A DNA stretch of 64,000 bases from Heterohyrax brucei (lineage: Eukaryota; Chordata; Mammalia; Hyracoidea; Procaviidae): NCBI GenBank assembly GCA_028571685.1, contig CM053152.1, forward strand, positions 22,328,001 to 22,392,000, in the 5' to 3' direction. Position 1 is the first letter of the stretch. The number at the start of each line of letters is the position of its first letter. Position numbers and translations under genes: made by a program. Shown one piece after another: positions 35,301 through 45,904 of this stretch. The notes below the pieces were generated by a model, which saw only the letters and a list, made by a program, of their open reading frames with translations, was not told where the DNA came from and ran no database searches.

Positions 35301-35580
35301 GTACTCCTTAGAATCATTAAGACAGCAAGACTGTATCTTACATACTTTAGACATGTCAGGAGGGATCAATCCTAGGAGAAGAACATCATGCTTAGTACAA
35401 CAGAGGGTGAGTGAAAAAGACAAAGACTCTCAAAGAGGTGGATTGACACAGTGGCTACAAAAATGAGCTTAAGCATAAAAATGATTGTGAGTATGGTGCA
35501 GGACTGGGCAGTGTTTCCTTCTGTTTTGCAGAGGTTTGCTATCAGTCAGAATCAACTCAATGGGACCCAACAACAACAAT
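32384..35580 (+). mobile_element. Full-length decayed RTE (BovB-like) LINE
   Basis: The 5' part ('gtttatcatactgtggggac') matches the starts of the deleted copies at 47974 and 61380. One ORF follows, then a short 3' end 'aatcaactcaatgggaccca' and a (CAA)n tail (35568-35580). It is inserted in the L1-D 3'UTR: left flank 'caattacagtcac' (32371-32383), right flank 'caataactagagtcac' (35577-35592), an imperfect duplication. About 3.2 kb, the usual size for RTE. Confidence 0.85.
32770..35466 (+). pseudogene. RTE endonuclease-reverse transcriptase remnant
   Basis: RTE encodes one protein with an APE-like endonuclease followed by RT. The N-terminus is open at 32806-33129, with ILGICELKWAGIG and TIIQIYAPTTKGK. 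The middle is broken by stops. RT motifs are visible around 34430-34700 (GFDCVNHNKLW, KGVHQGCILSPYFFNLYV, in shifted frames). The catalytic box near 34797-34811 reads YADN instead of YADD, with a short insertion after it. The C-terminal 214 codons (34822-35466) are open, including TGTASNIMINGERIEVVKDF and VFLIAAYACYSWTVNKEDRR. Inactive. Confidence 0.85.
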
Positions 35581-35630
35581 AACTAGAGTCACATTTTGTG
35601 ACTCTAACTTGAATGTAAACTTTCACTACA
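35581..35630 (+). mobile_element. L1-D, last piece of the 3'UTR
   Basis: 'aactagagtcacattttgtg' and 'gaatgtaaactttcact' are the terminal L1 3'UTR blocks (reverse of 1210-1240). They complete L1-D after the RTE. The A tail was replaced by the mariner foldback insertion. Confidence 0.65.
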
Positions 35631-36178
35631 TACGTTCTGCCAATTAAGTGTGCAAACTCATCCTGGAAAAAGTGTCAAATACCTCATTGCCGAATATCAC
35701 TAGTCACCTTCCAAGTACTCCACTTGGGAAGCTATGCACTGATGCCAGTGCCTTGTCCACCCTTCAAAGCAATTTTGGAACTCTTTTCCTAGAATGTCCA
35801 TCAGAGCTGTTGGCTTGTTGTCCTTAATGTCCTGAATGTCATCAAAATGTCTTCCTTTCAATATTTGCTTTACCTTCCAGTAAAGAAAAAAGTTATTGAG
35901 GGCCAAATCAGGTGAGTAGGGAGGGTGTTCCAACATAGTTATTTGTTTACCAGCTAAAAACTGTCTCATAGACAACTGTACAATTAAGTTTGTGAACCTG
36001 CCACTGTGCCACCAATGCACAATGGTCATTCCAGAAGGAGTTCCAAAATTGCTTTGAAGGGTAGACTAGGTGCTGGCATCAGTGCATAGCTTCCCAGGGG
36101 GAGTACTTCAAAAGTGACCTTAGTGATATTCAGCAGTGAGGTATACAGCACTTAGAACAACTAAGTTCACACTTGTCA
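35631..36178. mobile_element. Mariner-derived foldback element, copy 2 (complete)
   Basis: Left arm 35631-35780 and right arm 36034-36178 are inverted copies of the same transposase C-terminus and 3' end ('atacctca(t/c)tgc(c/t)gaatatcac' on one side, 'gatattcagcagtgaggtat' on the other). The ~250 bp between them is minus-strand transposase (35780-36029), with SMRQFLAGKQITMLEHPPYS and then LALNNFFLY, where the third catalytic Asp position reads N. The junction 'ggtcattccagaagg' lies at about 36020-36036 and matches copy 1. It starts at a TA (35631-35632). Non-autonomous. Confidence 0.8.
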
Positions 36179-36179
36179 G

Positions 36180-36276
36180 ACTGTGTGTGTTTGTGTGTGT
36201 GCATGAGTGTATGTGTGTGTATAATGCACACACACACACACACATATAATATATATACATAATATATATATATATC
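36180..36276. repeat. (TG)n(CA)n(TA)n compound microsatellite
   Basis: TG-rich, then CA-rich, then TA-rich in sequence. It is self-complementary across its centre and may form hairpin or Z-DNA structures. Confidence 0.9.
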
Positions 36277-36289
36277 CCTTGAAGTCTTC

Positions 36290-36572
36290 TTAAAACCAAA
36301 CAACAGCTTAACTGGTTAAAAAAAAAATGTCTGTTCTTCTAAGAACTGTCGATATGGGATCAAAGTGACAACAGCAACCTGAAAGACTAAATAAGGAACT
36401 TAGGGGACAGTGAATTTATGTTAATAGTAGAGGGACAAATCAGAAAAGGGGGGTCAGAATGTTTGCACAACTTCAAGGATGGAATCAGTGTCACCAAGTT
36501 GCACATGCAGAAATTGTTGAATTCATGTATGTTTTGCTGTTTGTATTTGCAACAAAAAAATAAATAAATAAA
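36290..36572 (+). mobile_element. L1 3'UTR end with A-rich tail
   Basis: 'gaagtcttcttaaaaccaaa', 'ggggacagtgaatttatgtt' and 'tgttgaattcatgtatgttt' recur antisense at 46276-46560. The tail is 'aaaaaaataaataaataaaa'. Assigned to L1 because the 46-kb copy extends into sequence shared with the L1-D 3'UTR. 5' truncated next to the microsatellite. Confidence 0.6.
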
Positions 36573-36584
36573 ATTAGAGGGGGA

Positions 36585-36665
36585 GAAAACCCGCTGGAGC
36601 ATAGTGTACGCTGACTATGCATGGGGTTTCCGTGAGCTGGAATTGACTCAACAACGACTGTTTTT
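36585..36665 (+). mobile_element. AfroSINE, internally deleted
   Basis: A head-like 'aaaacccgctggagcatagt' is joined to a tail-like 'tttccgtgagctggaattga' plus 'ctcaacaacgactg'. Middle missing. Confidence 0.5.
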
Positions 36666-36669
36666 TTAT

Positions 36670-38150
36670 ATTTGTGGATATACGAAAATGTTCGCAATAT
36701 ATTGGTAAGTGAAAAAATAAGTGACAAATAATATCAACAATTCCATTTATGTATGAAAATCTATGTTTTACCTACAGAGAAAGGTTTGAATTTCAGTAAA
36801 TGTTAACACTGGTTGTCACTGGTTGTGAGATTGTGACAAATTTTATTTCCTTTTGCTTATGTGTATTTTTGAATTTTTGTCTACGATAAATGTGGAGTAC
36901 TTGTTCAATAAAAAGGAAGAAAGCAAAAGTTTTCCCTTCTCTTCTTCCTCTCAGATAATGATTGCTATACTTGGTTTTCAGACATTTGATGATTTTTTTC
37001 TGTTATCTACAGATTAGATCAGAAGCTCTTAAAAGGCAAAGACACAACTTACAGAATAAAATAATGAATGATGTGTGCTCCATAATGCTCATAGCCAAAT
37101 AGACGATGGTTGACAACTTTGCTACCGACTTTTCCTCTCTAGCGTCATACAGATCTTCCTTCTATATACTGTCACTCCCTACTACAACCCATAACTACTT
37201 AGACGTTTTGACTATAATAATGTCACCCCTAAAATAAGTTATTCTTTGTATATTGTCTGAAAATTGCACTAATACATCGTTTGTTTGATTTTGCCTGTTT
37301 GTACAAGAGATTGCTTTGCTGTGAGTACATCGGATTCACACATGATTGAGTGCTAGACCGAATGTTAATTCTGTTGCATAGAAGAGCTTGAACGTGAAAG
37401 CATTTGAGTGTGAGAATACTTAACCTTCTGTGGATGACGTGTTTAATGACTAAATCTACCTAACTACAAATTAGGTCATACTGACATAATTTTAGACTTT
37501 AGAACGAGGGAAGAGTCTCTCCACTACCTCAACCGCAGAGACAGCCATTTCTGAACAAGCAAGGAGAGGCTGCTACACTGCCACCTGGTGGTAAGTATGC
37601 ACAAGTGCCAATAAAATAAAGAGCTGACCAGTTTCTCTAGTGTATTATCACGTAACACTCAAAGGAGGGGAAATGCTTTCAATAAAACGTTACGCAGAAA
37701 AGTTTTATTTATTTTACTTAGGTAAAAATATCTCATCATATGGATAATCAAATGACTGTCAAATGTCATTTGGAGTCAAAATAGCAAATGTGGTCACTGC
37801 TAAGCACTCACTGAACGTGTGACTTACTCTTGGGAGGGATTTCAAAACTTGCGATGAATAAAGACAGGAAACACACCTAATAAGCTGCAAAGCAAGCTCC
37901 AGTGAGTTGGATTAGGAGATGCTGCCTCAGGCAATAACTATTTTTTCGGATCTCTGTTCTTCACCTGTCAAGAGAGCCATGTTGCTCTGGCCCAAGAGAT
38001 TTGGTACTTTGGGGTGGAAAATCAAAAATACTACTTTCAGGAGGTCTGATATGCCTCATGTGAGAGTTGATGTCTCAGCAGAATGACAATGGGCTGAGAT
38101 GCTCTGATAAGGAGGACAAATAAGGTCATCCATCTCCTTGCTTCTTGATA
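36670..38150. other. Unassigned, no gene seen
   Basis: 36700-36920 looks like the A-tailed 3' end of an old LINE ('caataaaaaggaagaaa' at its end) but is too diverged to name. The rest shows no recognisable repeat or exon. Confidence 0.45.
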
Positions 38151-38159
38151 GCCAACCCG

Positions 38160-38330
38160 CATTCTTTGAAGGATTCACCTAAGATAATATTCACTCACTC
38201 ATTGTTTCATTTAACCAATAATTCTGAAACATCTGCCATGTGCCAGGCACTTGCTAAATGGGAGAAATACAGTGGTGAGCACAATCAGACAAGGTCTCTG
38301 TTTTTGTTAATTTTTCAGATCACTTATTAG
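38160..38330 (-). mobile_element. L2 3' end
   Basis: Antisense L2 tail: 'cactcattgtttcatttaac', 'tgccatgtgccaggcacttg', 'acagtggtgagcacaatcag'. Confidence 0.7.
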
Positions 38331-38559
38331 ATTTGACCAGACACAATGGCTAAGGATCAATGAGAAGTGATAATTTTACATGTATCATGATTTCGTCTTC
38401 CAGCCTGCCCTTGGGGAAATTTATCACAAGTTCTAAGAGAGGTGAAAACAGTAACAAGCCAAATACAGGAGTGCAGACCATAGGGAGAGCGTAGGAAACT
38501 GAGAGAAGAGAATCTCCATGTTACAGACCCACTGGAAGGTCATAGTTACACATGTAGCC
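38331..38559. other. Unassigned spacer between L2 copies
   Basis: No repeat recognised. Confidence 0.4.
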
Positions 38560-38930
38560 CACTTAGCAAGTGTTTACTGAGTTTCTAGTATGAGCCTAGA
38601 ACTGTGCTGAAGATTACAGACAACATAAAACCCAAGCAATACCTTCAAGTGGCTGAATTGTCTTTGTAGAACAAGCCACACATGACAAACTAACATGAGA
38701 TAGCATCAAGCATTAGAAAACAAAATACTAAGTGAATGGTATAGGAAGTACGGGACTCAGCAATGATAGCTCCATGAAGGAGGCAGCATCTTCTTCACAA
38801 GCTGTGCCTTTAGATGGGTAGGAATTAGAGGAAAAGGAGAGGGCATCCTAGGTGCTGGCAACAGCAGAGAGAACTGGGGATGAGACATGACTGAAAACAT
38901 ACATCAAAGACCAGAGGGAGGTTGAGATTC
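38560..38930 (-). mobile_element. L2 3' part
   Basis: Starts again at the L2 tail ('cttagcaagtgtttactgag', 'agcctagaactgtgctgaag'), then 'ggaggcagcatcttcttcac' and 'agagggcatcctaggtgctg'. It repeats the region covered by 38160-38330, so it is a separate copy. Confidence 0.65.
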
Positions 38931-39643
38931 AGTGCCTACTAAGAAGTCCATTTTTACAAGCGTAAATAGAAATTCATAGTGCTTAAAGGGTAAATTCTGA
39001 TCTGAGAGTTTCTCCTATTTTTCCTCCTACCTTAGTGACAGGGCTTTCCAGCCAGGTGAGTAGGAATATGTCACCAAATAATAAGGTCCTTGGGCTAGAG
39101 CCAGTAATGGGTGGGTGAAGGCAAAGACCTATCCCTGTCAAGTCTCCAGCTCTGATTCCTTTCATGGCTTCCTGCCCTAACCTTATACCAGAGTCCGCAT
39201 TTTCCCTCCAGGAAGCAGGGTCCAGGAGAATGGTGCAGAATAGAAAACGGAGGGCTTACAGCTTAAGTGAGGTGTGGCCACATCTCCATAGGGCAGAGAC
39301 AGCTAAGATCCAGCCCTGGGTCCCCCGTACAACCACTGCAGAGGCACCTGGGAAAGTTGACTGATCAGATTCCTCCACTTCTCTTATCTGTTGCAGGTCC
39401 CTCCTGAACTCCTACCACTGCCGGCAATAATTAATCACTTGTCCAGTAACATAGGTCACTCATATTGACTAACTTCCCTTGTATTCTTTTCTTGTTATCT
39501 GAGTCATGTTAGGTTAGGCTGTGTTCCTTTACACTCTATTTTTCATTATCTACATTTTGAAAATTCAAACTTACAAGAAGTATTTAAGAGCCTGTGAATC
39601 CTTACAGTTGTCATAAGGTAAATTACAGCTTTCTGGCTTTGGG
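38931..39643. other. Unassigned, no gene seen
   Basis: No named repeat. The small frames at 38983 and 39164 overlap on opposite strands and have no family features. Confidence 0.5.
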
Positions 39644-39852
39644 CAGGGGTCCACAAAGGACAGCTCAGAGGCCAAATACAACCCACACAACTGCCTATTT
39701 GCATGAATAAGGCTTTATTGGCACACACTATTCCCATTTGTTTATGTTTTGTCTATGATGATTTCGCACCACAATAGCAGAGCTGAGTGCTTGAAACACA
39801 GCCTGAAATATTTATAATCTAGCCTTTAACAAAAGAATTTGCTGGCCACTGG
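39644..39852. mobile_element. hAT-type non-autonomous DNA transposon (MER family)
   Basis: Starts 'caggggtccacaaaggacag' and ends 'gaatttgctggccactgg', matching the family with CAGGGGTC-GCAAACT terminal repeats. Inside are 'aataaggctttattggcaca' and 'gtctatgatgatttcgc'. An 8-bp target duplication is not visible. Confidence 0.75.
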
Positions 39853-40410
39853 CATAGGATACACAGAAGATGATCACAAGACTTAGACTATTTTTTCCAA
39901 TTTAGACTTATTGGTGTAGATCATATCGTCTCTCAGAATGTGTTCTAATACTTCAAAACTGTGAATAATAATGCTTACTTTGTCTATTCATGACACTTCG
40001 AAAAGATCAAGTAAAATAACATGTTACGTGCTTATAAACTGTAACTACAGGGCTTCAGTCCTCCAGAGTCTTTAGTCTTCCTGTAGCCACTTGGTAGCAG
40101 CTCACCAACACTGTCCTACACATCTATAATGAGCCCAGTCTTGTTGGTTGGATTCCCTGTGCTGGTTGAGTTCTTAGACACTCTTCTATTGCTTCTGTAA
40201 TGGGGCCTCCAAATCTGCCTCTGGCCCCTGCAAGTCTCTCTTATCCTTTTCTTTTTTAAACAAAAAAAAAAAGAAAGAAAGAAAACTACCCACAATAAAT
40301 TCAGAGAAAGAAAATTCAGTCTTTCCGTCAACGATGACAAACTTTTACAAGAAAGAAAGCCAGAGCAGATATCAGAAGACAACCGCACTGAATCAAAGCT
40401 GCGAGTAGAT
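39853..40410. other. Unassigned with A/GAAA-rich patch
   Basis: A-rich 'aaaaaaaaaaagaaagaaag' near 40261-40283. Otherwise nothing recognised. Confidence 0.5.
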
Positions 40411-40414
40411 GTTT

Positions 40415-40545
40415 AAAGTGGAATGGCCTCCTAGAAGACTTTGAAAACAATGGCCAGAAGTTTATATTTGATTGAGAGAACGATGGGAAATTCCTGGAAG
40501 ACTGAGTAATAAGGCAGAAGAAGCAGGTGTGGAAGGATTTCAGCT
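40415..40545 (-). mobile_element. L2 fragment
   Basis: 'ttaaagtggaatggcctcct' and 'aaacaatggccagaagttta' followed by an 'aggcagaagaagcaggtg' stretch fit the antisense L2 segment seen at 59.9-60.4 kb. Weak. Confidence 0.4.
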
Positions 40546-40859
40546 GGCCTGTTGGGTTCTCTGGGGCTACCATTTTATATGGGCTTCCTCCCAGCCTCTA
40601 TTTCACACCAAGACCAAGCCTACAGATACTTGCACGGCCTCCTTACCCCTCGCCCTCTGGTTTTCTCAATGTTTAAGAGCCTGGCTCTGGGCCTGACCAT
40701 AAGCTGCAGCCTACAACTCAAAGGAAGCTCAGCAAGAATGACCTTGTTACACTTGCCCTCAGAGCACCACAGATGTCAAGTAGCTTCTCTCTGAGATTTA
40801 TGATCTGAACCCAGTCTCCTGTTGCTTGGTTAGCTCACTGAATTTTCTGTTGAGTAAAT
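40546..40859. other. Unassigned spacer
   Basis: Two overlapping small frames (40472 and 40552) are open but have no recognisable domain. Confidence 0.45.
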
Positions 40860-40894
40860 GAGTCGGATCCGACTCGACGGCACTTGGCTTGGCC
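40860..40894 (+). mobile_element. 35-bp AfroSINE-tail micro-insertion
   Basis: Begins exactly at the palindrome 'gagtcggatccgactc', followed by 'gacggcacttggcttggcc'. No upstream AfroSINE sequence. Only 'aat' repeats at both sides (40857-40859 and 40895-40897), so the duplication is weak. Confidence 0.75.
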
Positions 40895-42764
40895 AATAAG
40901 AGCAGGATAATGGCAAAGCCACTCAAGGTTAACAGCCTTCTGAAGTCCACCCACCTCCACAAAACTCCTTCCTAACGGTATACAGAAGAGATTTATTGGG
41001 ATGTTTTTGCAGGCCAGGAAATTGCTACAAGATTTTGTCACTGACAAAGGAGCAAACGTCACTGCCTAGTTTCTGTTGGACTTTCTCCACTTCATTAGCT
41101 CTTGAACTGGAAATGCTGAAAACAGGCTGATTTCTTGTTCAGTTATCAGGTGGGATGACTGCCCAAACAATACTCTACTTTCATTGTTTTCAATTCAGGG
41201 ATTATTGATGGAAGCATTAAGGCACAGCTTATATTTGGATTTCTACTTTTTGCCTGTTTTTGTGGAATTTATTTGAATCATTCATAAGTTGGGCATTAGA
41301 TACTTCTCTGACTATGTGGGCTCTAAAATAATGAGGGACAATTACAAGGTCAGAAAGTAGTTTTATTTCTATAATTTTTGGAGGTGAGTCAAAGCTACTG
41401 ACCAAAGCTCTTTTCTGCCTAGGAGGAAAGTCAGCAAATAGTCACATCCATGCCAGTTTCCAAAGTGTATCTGTCATCTGTTCTTCCTGATAGTCAGGGA
41501 ATTCCCAAACCAAGCACATTTTTTCCAACACTATGTATGCCTGCCCTGGAATAAAAGCAGTTGGTAAAGCACAAAGCAGTAACAGGGCTATAACACAGTG
41601 AGCATCAATTTAGGTATTGTTAAACTGAACGCCTGCTACAGCACTCAAGCATGCCACATTCCTCCCACAATAACAGCTAGGATCAGTGACATATGGCCAC
41701 ACAAGATTTGAACCTGCAGGTAAGGAGAACAGCAGGGCTACTCAAGACGGATGATTGGGACATTGGAAAAGTACCATGTTTAGAGTTTTTTGCTTCTTCC
41801 TTTTAAGCCATCTCTCTTCAGTACCTTCGGAGAGCCTTTAATCCTCTGCTACAGTTGCATTTAGTATGGCCTTTTGGGACCCGTTTAAGGAGGACAGGAA
41901 GTGCTCCCAAATTAGTGGAAAAGCTCTAGGTCTTGGGAAACAGGAGTCTTAGCTTCCAGCAGCATTTCTGATCACTCTGAACTAACTGAGGCACAAACCC
42001 TTGTTCTTTAAATCCTATTTTTTTTACATGCCAACAACAAAAAAATGTATATGAATAATAATACATACGTCTACTTGTTTTAAGAATTAGAAAGGAAGTA
42101 GCCTCAGAAAGTTTGTTCAAAGTTCTACCATGTAAAGGTACCCCTTGTCCCTCCTTCTTCCAAAGGAAGTGAAATAGAAACTTGAGCTAGAATATTTTGC
42201 ATAGAAAGATGCAACAGTTATCAGTCAGTAATGGGAGCAAACTACCACTCTCTGGCCCCAGACTTGTCCCTACTCAGGAAAGTAACTTTGTGGGCCAGAG
42301 GTTGACTTTCTGTGTCCTTCCCACTCTCTCAGACCCCCACCCAGCACTACTCCTCCCAACATTACACTCAGTCCATGCATTCCCTGTGGTTGTGAGCTCT
42401 CTGTGGAGCTCCACTCCCTTCTTTTCCCAAGTCACAGTTACAGGAACTATTGCAAGATCAACTCTCATATTATATTTCATTCAAAAGAGCAGCAACTCAG
42501 GAGTTTTGACTTCTGGAACAAGAATAAAAGATTCTCCATAAAATATTAAGTTCTTTGGAAAGAGTCTTTTAAGGAAATTTAGTGTTGGTGAAAAGTGTCA
42601 GATCAGCAGCCACAAAGTCTGAGTTTATGTCTATTTATCTAGCAGGTAAAGATTTGCAATACTGTACAACCTGTGAGTCAATTTCAGATAACTTATATAA
42701 TGTACGTTCTGTGTAAAAGTGTAGTCTCTTATTCATCATATTGCAATCTGCACATAATAATTCA
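40895..42764. other. Unassigned, no gene seen
   Basis: The longest repeat-free stretch of the middle of the window. No splice-flanked open frame I would trust. The 114-codon frame at 42197 has a shadow frame opposite and no domain. Confidence 0.5.
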
Positions 42765-42848
42765 CTGCCTTCTAAGCACTTTCACATGAATTTTGTCATT
42801 TAACTGTTCTTGCAACTATCTCAAATAAGAAGGAGATGATAATGGATA
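42765..42848 (-). mobile_element. MIR-like fragment
   Basis: 'taagcactttcacatgaatt' and 'gtcatttaactgttcttgca' resemble the antisense MIR core 3' half. Confidence 0.4.
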
Positions 42849-42954
42849 AGCACGCCACTTAGTCTGCCTTATCAAAAGCATTATGTCTTTCTTAGAGAAC
42901 TTATAAATTAAGGTATATTTTGCAAAGATGATAATAACTTTTATTCCACAATGG

Positions 42955-43110
42955 GAGGCAAAGTGCAAGGGAGGGAGCATAGTGAACCAGACCCTAGCTC
43001 CACTCTTACCAGCTTCATGATCTTTGGTAAGTGAAGTGCTTAGAACCTCTAAGATTCAGTTTTTTCATCTGTAAAGTGGCAAAAATAATAATTAAGAAAA
43101 CTCATAAAAA
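42955..43110 (+). mobile_element. MIR
   Basis: Sense MIR: 'ccagaccctagctccactct', 'cttcatgatctttggtaagt', 'cagttttttcatctgtaaag', 'tggcaaaaataataatt'. Confidence 0.75.
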
Positions 43111-43116
43111 GTGAAA

Positions 43117-43236
43117 GGAGCCCCTGGCAGTACAGATTAAGTGCTCACCTGCTAACTGAAAGGTTGGCGGCCTAATCCCACCATCATCTCTATAGGAAAA
43201 AAGACCTGGGGATCTGCTCCTGTAAATATTACATCG
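43117..43236 (+). mobile_element. AfroSINE, left half (split by L1 tail)
   Basis: 'ggagcccctggcagtacaga', 'ctgctaactgaaaggttggc', then 'gacctggggatctgctcctg'. This is the longer AfroSINE variant with an extra 'gacctgg..tctgct' block. It continues at 43823. Confidence 0.75.
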
Positions 43237-43822
43237 CATTAAAGAAGAAATTAGTCTAAAGAAGTAAACTCACTGAACCACACCCTCTTCTAACTTGAGA
43301 CCCGAACTAGATGGTGCCCAGCTACCACTACCAACAGTTCTTACCATGGACAAAACAGAAGGTCCCACATACAATGAAAGAAAACTGTAGAACAAAATTC
43401 GAATACCTAAAAAAAAGCCATACTTGCTGGACCAATACAGCCTGGAAGATCACCTGAGACTACTGCCTTAAGATACCCTTTCAACTTGGGACTGAGCGAT
43501 TTCTGGAAGTTACCTTTCGACCAAATGATATTGGCTTAGACAATAAACAGTATCACCTGTGAGTAATGTACTCCCTTAGACAATCAAGTATATGAGACCA
43601 GATGGTCAACATTCACCCAAAAGCAAGATGAAAAGGCAAGGAAGAGAAAAGAAGCTAGATCAATGAAAAGAGAACAGAATTGAAATAATAAGAATGCTGA
43701 TACATTGTGAAATTTCTAACAAATGGCAAGGAATAATTTGCATAAAGATTGTTAAATAGGAACCTAATCAGCTGTGCAAAAATTCACCTAAAACTCAATA
43801 AAGTATTATTTTAAAAACATTA
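43237..43822 (+). mobile_element. L1 3'UTR fragment nested in AfroSINE
   Basis: 'aactagatggtgcccagcta', 'atgagaccagatggtcaaca' and a terminal 'caataaagtattattttaaa'. 5' truncated. Inserted in the SINE, which resumes on its right; 'atattac' and 'cattata' at the edges may be a decayed duplication. Confidence 0.75.
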
Positions 43823-43902
43823 TACCCTCTGGGAGCAGTTCTACTCAGTCCTCTAGGGTTTGAATGCATCAGGATGAACTCAGTGGTGGTGCATATTAAG
43901 AG
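43823..43902 (+). mobile_element. AfroSINE, right half
   Basis: 'agcagttctactcagtcctc' and 'tagggtttgaatgcatcagg' are the tail part of the SINE begun at 43117. Confidence 0.65.
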
Positions 43903-44705
43903 ATGAGATTAGAGAGATAAGAAAACTGGGAGACAGTTCCCCAGCCTGGGCAGTGTTATCCTCCACATGAAGGAATTGTAAAGAAGACAGCAAGGCCCTG
44001 GAGGGTATGCAGGTGCCCACGAGGACCTCTACAGAGGTCCAGAGGAGAGCTCTAGCTGGCATTGATGCAGTCTGGTAAAATGCAAGCCTGCCCTGAGGTA
44101 CCAGAGAGCTTAGGGGAGCTTTGTAGAGCAAGTGTAAACAATTATGGGCAACAGAAACCAGGTACCAGTTTTCTGTACCCTCACTTGTGCTCACAGACTG
44201 TGGGACCTGAGGACATTTAGGCTATGTCCTCATTAATGCCGTGAATGGGTGACTGAAAATCAGCCCACTCATTCTGAAAGCTTGTTTTGCCCTTGATGAG
44301 GAAAAAAGCAAGGTGTGAGTGTGTACTGAAGGGGTAAGGGAGGATGGCCATTAAGAATACAGAAAAGAAACAGAGAAGAAAGAAAGATTTATTTGTTTAC
44401 TAAGAGGGCATTTGCCAATAGTTCTCACATATCTCATCCAGAAAGACTTTGAGGCCAGGAAAATAAAAGTACCTGTAGAGTGTCAACTGATCAAAGTTCC
44501 TGAGAAAACAAGCAAATATTTTAATTTTCTTATTTGAGTCCTCTTTTTATAATCAAATGCATGAGGAAAAGGTTGCTTAGTTCTACAAAAAGTACCTTCT
44601 AAAGAAATTATAATACAGCTTTTTTTCTTCAGATTTCCAGTTTGGAGGGTTCTTGAAACTGCATAGACAGAAATATAAGTACTACTTTAAATAGAAAAAT
44701 TACGT
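43903..44705. other. Unassigned, no gene seen
   Basis: The 104-codon minus frame at 43880-44194 has no recognisable domain. A short inverted repeat 'gaggacctctacagaggtcc' lies near 44021-44040. Confidence 0.45.
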
Positions 44706-45322
44706 AGCACCGATTGGTCGCAAGCCCCTGGACCAGAGCTGAAAGGAAGATATCAAAGACAGAGGAAAACATAAGACTAGCTGATGGAAAGTGTCTTACA
44801 ATTTAGAGACTAATTTAACACGGGACCAGAAAAATCAGACGGTACCTGGCCACCACCAATGACTGCCAGGATAGGGTGCACGATATAGAGTCCCCAACAT
44901 GGCAGGAGAAACAGAGTGTGCAGAACTAGAACTCTACCAGATGACCACAACTGATAGTCCTTCAGTCTAGAGGGCTGCCTGGGAGCACGGCCCCTGGATT
45001 CTCTAACAACATCCAGCAACAACACCAGCTCCCCAGACAAAGACTGAACTGGACTGTATAAGACGTGCAGTGATCCTGGCACCAAACTTTGGGGCTTAAG
45101 TGAATATATGGGGGCTGTCCAAGAAGCTTGTCTCTGGAGATGGGAAGATAGGATGAGATGGGGAGAGGTCTTAACCCAGTGCACATGAGAATTTCTGGAT
45201 GATAAGGGGGAGTGTGCTGTGACAGGAGGGTGGGGAAGGGAGGTGAGAATAGTGGTGTGAGTTCCAAATGTTACATGGCAAATTGGATTGCTTACTTAAA
45301 TCACAATAAAATTTATTTTTAA
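44706..45322 (+). mobile_element. L1 3'UTR, 5' truncated, with target duplication
   Basis: 'agacggtacctggccaccac', 'gagcacggcccctggattct', 'gggggagtgtgctgtgacag' and the tail 'aataaaatttatttttaaaa'. 'aaaaattac' precedes (about 44694-44703) and follows (about 45321-45330) the insertion. Confidence 0.8.
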
Positions 45323-45330
45323 AAAATTAC

Positions 45331-45904
45331 AAAGTAAAGACTTCACTGTACACCAACAAATACAACTAAGTGTCTGTGATTACAGACTTCAAAGGAGATG
45401 GGCCTAACTTTAAGTGTCAGCCATCATCAGACCTGTAGTCTCCCTCCCTGCAAAGAACGCCTTGTTGAACAAAACAGCCTTGGGTGAGTGAGACCAGTCT
45501 TGCACTAGCCCTGCCTTGACAAGCAGCTCAGCAGTTGAATTCTGTTTCTTTCTCTGAGAAAGGCAGTTCCTGACCTATCCTTTAAGGATGATATCACTGG
45601 TACCTTAAAATTTCTCCCAGATACCACATTTCATTAGACAAAAGAGCTGTGTGTGTAGAATTCCACCCACCTGCCCCGGCAGAGGGTGGGGGCAGGGGCA
45701 GGGGGGCCAGGGAACTAAAGGAAAGCAAAAGGTTTAGTTACAAAGTCCCTCAAGAGAAAAGACTTGATTGTCTTTGGAGTTGACCATTTTCCATGTTCCC
45801 TACTTACATCAAAGCTTGATGTCAACCACATTTAAAAAAAAAAAAAAAAAAAACTAGCTTGAAGTGATTTAACACAACAGTTTGTACCAAGTCCCTCCAA
45901 AAGA
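45331..45904. other. Unassigned with G-rich and A-rich patches
   Basis: No gene. Holds the G-run cluster at 45684-45712 and an A20 run at 45834-45853. Confidence 0.5.
45684..45712 (+). repeat. G-run cluster, potential G-quadruplex
   Basis: 'gggtgggggcaggggcaggg' followed by 'gggccaggg': at least five runs of three or more G with loops of 1-2 bases. It meets the usual pattern for quadruplex formation. Confidence 0.7.

Noticed and set aside
44810..45184. 124-codon minus-strand frame
   Set aside because: It is the reverse of an L1 3'UTR copy.
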